Assembly (NCBI RefSeq): GCF_002261345.1
Contig: NZ_NEVT01000002.1
Span: forward strand, 186,001 to 250,000
DNA length: 64,000 nt
From: Bordetella genomosp. 2
GTDB taxonomy: Bacteria > Pseudomonadota > Gammaproteobacteria > Burkholderiales > Burkholderiaceae_B
Direction of reading: 5' to 3'
Below are positions 60,831 through 64,000 of the stretch, one piece after another. Both the position numbers and the translations under genes were made by a program. Each line of letters begins with the position of its first letter. Position 1 is the stretch's first letter. Below the pieces are notes generated by a model. That model made no database searches, was not told the origin of the DNA, and worked only from the letters and a program-made list of their open reading frames with translations.

Positions 60831-62171
60831 TCACATCGGCTGGACGTTGGGCCGGGCCAGGCGTTCGGCTGCCAGGGCGACCACCATCAGGAAAACCAGC
60901 GAAGTCAGGAAATAGCCCAGGCTCGCGTCTGTCGAGTCATAGGACTCGAAGTACACGGAGCGCATCAACTGCATGCCATGCGCGAAGGGCGACCACAGCA
61001 TCCAGGGCCGCAGCTGTTCCGGCAACTGCTCCGAGACGAAGAAGACGCCCGAGAAAATCTGCAGAAAGCGCTCGATGATGGGCGCGAGCCGCAGAAAGAA
61101 CCGCCAGAAAGTCGCTATCGCGCCGAAAAGCACGCCCATCGCGGCGGCGCAGCATCCCATCAGCACGATATAGAGCGCGAGCCCGGCCCAGCTTTGCGGC
61201 AGCGTGATGAGATCCAGGGCATGGCCGGCGCTGATCAGCACCGCGAACACGGCGATATATATCGACACGTAGATGACCGCCTGCACCAGTGCGCACATCA
61301 GCGGCGTCACGCCCTGGAAGTTCAGCAGTCCGCGGGACGAGATGTACGCGCCGCTGCTGCGGAAGATGATCTGCCGGAACATGATCCATGTCGTCGCGCC
61401 CAGCAAGGAGAACGTCTGTACATCCATGCCGAGGATGTAATGCGTGCCCATCAGGATGTACAGCGACGATATCAGCGTCAGCAGCACCACCGGACCGACC
61501 AGCGCCCATACCAGGGCGATCCGGCTTTCGCCGTGCATGACGTGCAATTGGTGAATCAGCATCGCCATCAGCGTGCGCCCGACCGGCCGGCTCTTGTCGG
61601 CGTGGCGCGGGTGATGCCCGCCATGGAGGTACTTCAGGCGTTCCCGCAATATTGCCAGGTCGCCGGCCTCGCCCTTGGATAGTTCGATTTCCAGCGCAAT
61701 GTCGTTGCGCGAGGCGCGCCGGCGGGCTTCGCGCGCCTCGTCCTGCTTGCGCCGCTGCACGCGCCGCGCATGCGCCGCGGCCAGGCGCCCGTCCTCCGCC
61801 ACCAGCCGGGTCGGCATGTACCCGGACGCGAAGACGTCGACGCCCGCGCGGATATCCAGCTCCAGCAGGCGCACGATGAGGCGCAGCCGCCGCCGAGAAA
61901 AGTCGGCCAGCGTCTCGTCGACCGCGCTGCGCGCGATCTCCGTATCCAGCTCTGCCTGTACGGCCTCGTACACCGCCCGCCGGGCGGCCACGGAATCGTG
62001 CGGCTCGCCCTGCAGACGCGCCACCAGGGGCTTGAGCAGGACGGCCGGGGTGGCCTTTGCCTCGAACAGCGCGGCCGGATCCAGGCGCCAGGCGGCAACG
62101 CCCGATCCCACCGTGTAGTTGCCGTCTTTCCGGCGCGCGCGCCAGTTCTTGATCCGGTCCTCGTTGCTCAT
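60831..62171 (-). CDS. kpsM: KpsM-type capsule ABC permease with long N-terminal extension
   Basis: 446 aa, whereas KpsM is usually about 260. Residues ~190-446 are the ABC2-type permease with six membrane helices (IALVWALVGPVVLLTLISSL, FSLLGATTWIMFRQIIF, LMCALVQAVIYVSIYIAVF, LIVLMGCC-like segments). The ending WMLWSPFAHGMQLMRSVYFE is typical of KpsM/BexB. The first ~185 residues are soluble, charged and arginine-rich (RRRLRLIVRLLELDIRAG; RRVQRRKQDEAREARRR), with no recognised domain. An ATG at 62171 and a GTG at 62177 are both possible; neither has a ribosome site, so translation is probably coupled to wza, which ends eight bases upstream. Confidence 0.88.
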   Translation of the reverse strand: MSNEDRIKNWRARRKDGNYTVGSGVAAWRLDPAALFEAKATPAVLLKPLVARLQGEPHDSVAARRAVYEAVQAELDTEIARSAVDETLADFSRRRLRLIVRLLELDIRAGVDVFASGYMPTRLVAEDGRLAAAHARRVQRRKQDEAREARRRASRNDIALEIELSKGEAGDLAILRERLKYLHGGHHPRHADKSRPVGRTLMAMLIHQLHVMHGESRIALVWALVGPVVLLTLISSLYILMGTHYILGMDVQTFSLLGATTWIMFRQIIFRSSGAYISSRGLLNFQGVTPLMCALVQAVIYVSIYIAVFAVLISAGHALDLITLPQSWAGLALYIVLMGCCAAAMGVLFGAIATFWRFFLRLAPIIERFLQIFSGVFFVSEQLPEQLRPWMLWSPFAHGMQLMRSVYFESYDSTDASLGYFLTSLVFLMVVALAAERLARPNVQPM

Positions 62172-62178
62172 CGACACG

Positions 62179-63333
62179 CTATTGAGTCACCGCGGGCGTG
62201 CTGCCGGAGTCGCTGTCGATGGCGCGCGTGGCGCTGAAGCCGGCGCTCATGGTGACGCGGAACGCTGACAGGACCTTCTGCACCTGGGTGAACGGCGCGT
62301 CCGATATGTAGATGGCCTGGCCTTCGTGGACGGTGAATTCGCGCGCCAGGGCCACTTGCTCCGGACGCGTGAGGTCGAACTGATAGACCACCGGCAGCAT
62401 GTCCGGCTTGCCGTCGACGCCGGCCTTGGCCGGCGTGAACAGGAACACGGAGCGCGGGTCCGCCAGCTTGTCGTCCAGCCCCCTGGCGTCGGCCAGCGCG
62501 TCCAGCACGCTGTAGTTGCGCTTGCTGATGGCCACGCGGCCCTGGTTGCCGGCCGCGCCCAGTACGGTCAGGTACTCGCGCGCGTCGTAGGCGGTGATCA
62601 CGTCGCCCGGACGCAACAGGATGTCATTGGCCTGGTTGCGATAGATATCCGACAGCCGCACCGACGCCACCTGGTTATCGCGGCGCAGGCTGATGATGAG
62701 CTGCTCGGGGTTGGTCTGTACCGGAGCCGCCTGCGCCAGCGCGCTGCTCAAGCGCTGCGAGGTCTGGGTAATGGGATACATGCCGGGCTTGGTCAGGTTG
62801 CCTTGCACGGTCACCATTTGCCCGCGCGCACCGGCGGCGCGGGTGACGCTGACGTCGGCGCCGATGACGAGCCGGCTCAGCCGCGCAACGACGGCGTCGT
62901 GCAACTGCGCCAGCGTCAGGCCGGCGGCGTGGAACTTGCCCAGAATGGGGAAATGCACATTCCCGCCCCGGTCGATCTCCTGGATGCCCAGGTCGCTGAC
63001 GCCGGAAGGATCCGCCGCGAAAACGCCCAGCCCGTCGCGCTCCCAGACTTTCACGTTGATGCCGTCGCCGGGAACCAGGCGGTCGAAGCCGGCCTGCGTG
63101 AGGTCGCGGTAGCGCGTGGGGAAATCGGCGACTTCGGGTACCCGGCTCGCCATCGCGAGTTCGCGCGAGACGGGCTTCACCACAATATCCTTGGCGTCGT
63201 TCGCGCTGGTCATCTCGCGCAGCATCGGGCCGGAGCGCGGCAACTGGCAGCCGGTGAGCGCCATGGCGGCAAACAGCGCCATGGCAATGGCCGTCTTGCG
63301 CCGGGGGCCAAAGGCCGGGGCGTTCATTTGCAT
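62179..63333 (-). CDS. wza: Wza/KpsD-family polysaccharide export outer-membrane lipoprotein
   Basis: 384 aa. The signal peptide ends in the lipobox LTGC (Cys29). The polysaccharide-export domain (FDRLVPGDGINVKVWERDGL, IDRGGNVHFPILGKFHAAGL, TLAQLHDAVVARLSRLV) is followed by SLBB-type domains (VTVQGNLTKPGMYPITQTSQ; YLTVLGAAGNQGRVAIS). It forms the outer-membrane channel for the polymer delivered by the KpsE/KpsM system. It lies between the glycosyltransferase and kpsM genes. Confidence 0.92.
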   Translation of the reverse strand: MQMNAPAFGPRRKTAIAMALFAAMALTGCQLPRSGPMLREMTSANDAKDIVVKPVSRELAMASRVPEVADFPTRYRDLTQAGFDRLVPGDGINVKVWERDGLGVFAADPSGVSDLGIQEIDRGGNVHFPILGKFHAAGLTLAQLHDAVVARLSRLVIGADVSVTRAAGARGQMVTVQGNLTKPGMYPITQTSQRLSSALAQAAPVQTNPEQLIISLRRDNQVASVRLSDIYRNQANDILLRPGDVITAYDAREYLTVLGAAGNQGRVAISKRNYSVLDALADARGLDDKLADPRSVFLFTPAKAGVDGKPDMLPVVYQFDLTRPEQVALAREFTVHEGQAIYISDAPFTQVQKVLSAFRVTMSAGFSATRAIDSDSGSTPAVTQ

Positions 63334-63376
63334 AGAAACGTTTCTCTCCAGGAGTTCGGGCAGCCTCAGCCGGCCA

Positions 63377-64000
63377 TCAGGCCAGCATCCGGCGCATCGG
63401 CTGGAAATCGATGCGCTCGTCGTTCTGCGACATGGGCATGATGGGCGCGCACAGGGCCAGGAACTTGGCCAGCATCGCGTCGAGGGAGAACAGCTTCTGC
63501 GCGCGATGGCGACTGTGCTCCTTCAGGATCTCGTTGCCGCGCACCTGGTCCGCCATCGAGACGACTTTCTCGCATGCCTCGTGCAGGTCCGGGTGCTCCA
63601 CGTCGCCCAGCAGGTGGCCGGTCACGCCTTCCTCGAAGCACTCGCCCGCGCCGCCGGCGGGCGTCGAGACCACCGGCACGCCCAGGAGCTGGGCTTCGAT
63701 CAGCACGTTCGGCAAGCCTTCGTAGCGCGACAGCAGCACGCTGACATCCATGCGCGAATACCAGAAGCCCACGTGGTTCGACAGGCCGACCAGCAGCAAG
63801 CGGTTTGTCACGTGCAGTTCTTCCGCCAGCGCGACGATGTTGTCGTGCAGGCGCCCGTCGCCCACGATGACGAAACGCGCCCGCGGCCGCTGCTTCAGGT
63901 AGAGCGCCGCCAGCTTGATCCAGAGTTGTGGCCGCTTGTCCGGCTCCAGGCGGAACACGCCGCCGATCGTCTCGGTAGCGTCGGAAGTGCTGGCCTCGAA
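63377..64000 (-). CDS. Glycosyltransferase family 4-type enzyme (5' end outside window)
   Basis: Partial: the last 207 residues are visible and the frame runs off the window edge. The C-terminal GT-B nucleotide-sugar domain is clear: IGGVFRLEPDKRPQLWIKLA, RARFVIVGDGRLHDNIVALA, RLLLVGLSNHVGFWYSRMDV. The donor-binding EX7E-type motif is SRYEGLPNVLIEAQLLGVPV, followed by GAGECFEEGVTGHLL. It probably adds a sugar to the polymer exported by the downstream genes. It is the most upstream gene seen of the operon; the promoter lies outside the window. Confidence 0.9.
   Translation of the reverse strand, partial: FEASTSDATETIGGVFRLEPDKRPQLWIKLAALYLKQRPRARFVIVGDGRLHDNIVALAEELHVTNRLLLVGLSNHVGFWYSRMDVSVLLSRYEGLPNVLIEAQLLGVPVVSTPAGGAGECFEEGVTGHLLGDVEHPDLHEACEKVVSMADQVRGNEILKEHSRHRAQKLFSLDAMLAKFLALCAPIMPMSQNDERIDFQPMRRMLA

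Overview
This is a high-GC (roughly two-thirds G+C) betaproteobacterial chromosome segment, most likely Bordetella or a close Alcaligenaceae relative. The pointers are the Burkholderiales order atpIBEFHAGDC - regulator - hemE - priA - rep, two Bug/TctC-type solute receptors (a family greatly expanded in Bordetella), and many LysR, CaiB and enoyl-CoA hydratase genes. The species call is inference. No insertion sequence, integrase, CRISPR array or rRNA operon was seen.

Layout. 1-9.3 kb: a secreted DUF1254/DUF1214 protein, then the complete F1Fo ATP synthase operon with several stem-loops between cistrons. 9.4-16 kb: a Fis-type regulator with a TTG start, hemE, an AT-rich gap with a DnaA box, priA and rep. 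16-28 kb: a minus-strand peptide-uptake operon (binding protein, two permeases, two ATPases, alpha/beta hydrolase, M20 peptidase, aspartoacylase-like enzyme), a divergent LysR gene and a second, paralogous binding protein. 28-37 kb: nnrD and an acyl-CoA catabolic region (two enoyl-CoA hydratases, nitronate monooxygenase, TetR with a clear operator, acyl-CoA dehydrogenase, CaiB CoA-transferase, two-domain 3-hydroxyacyl-CoA dehydrogenase). 37-40.6 kb: LysR, a TauE/SafE permease, a small Sel1-like secreted protein and a dihaem cytochrome c. 40.6-47.2 kb: tRNA-Arg(CCG), then a visibly lower-GC block (LysR, an unrecognised 366-aa protein, a UGSC-family protein with Cys in the Sec position, CaiB, a Bug receptor, thioredoxin reductase), ending abruptly at a frameshifted LysR remnant. 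47.2-55.7 kb: cupin, membrane protein, TetR with two matching operators, a Bug/hydratase/CaiB group with its LysR, a succinate-semialdehyde-type dehydrogenase and a divergent AraC gene. 55.8-64 kb: a minus-strand capsule-type polysaccharide export operon, read from the right edge: glycosyltransferase (cut by the window end), Wza-like lipoprotein, KpsM with a long N-terminal extension, a KpsT homologue without ATPase motifs, KpsE, a TPR/acyltransferase-like protein and a PL1-type lyase.

Two systems stand out. The first is the UGSC - unknown protein - CaiB - Bug - thioredoxin reductase block beside tRNA-Arg, which looks like an acquired thiol-dependent catabolic route for an unknown organic acid. 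The second is the polysaccharide exporter whose nucleotide-binding subunit has lost every catalytic motif while keeping the family's spacing. A third signal is a family of 13-bp palindromes (GGTGTCWGACACC), placed after stop codons in four gaps, often as pairs 18 bp apart and twice inside larger tandem repeats.
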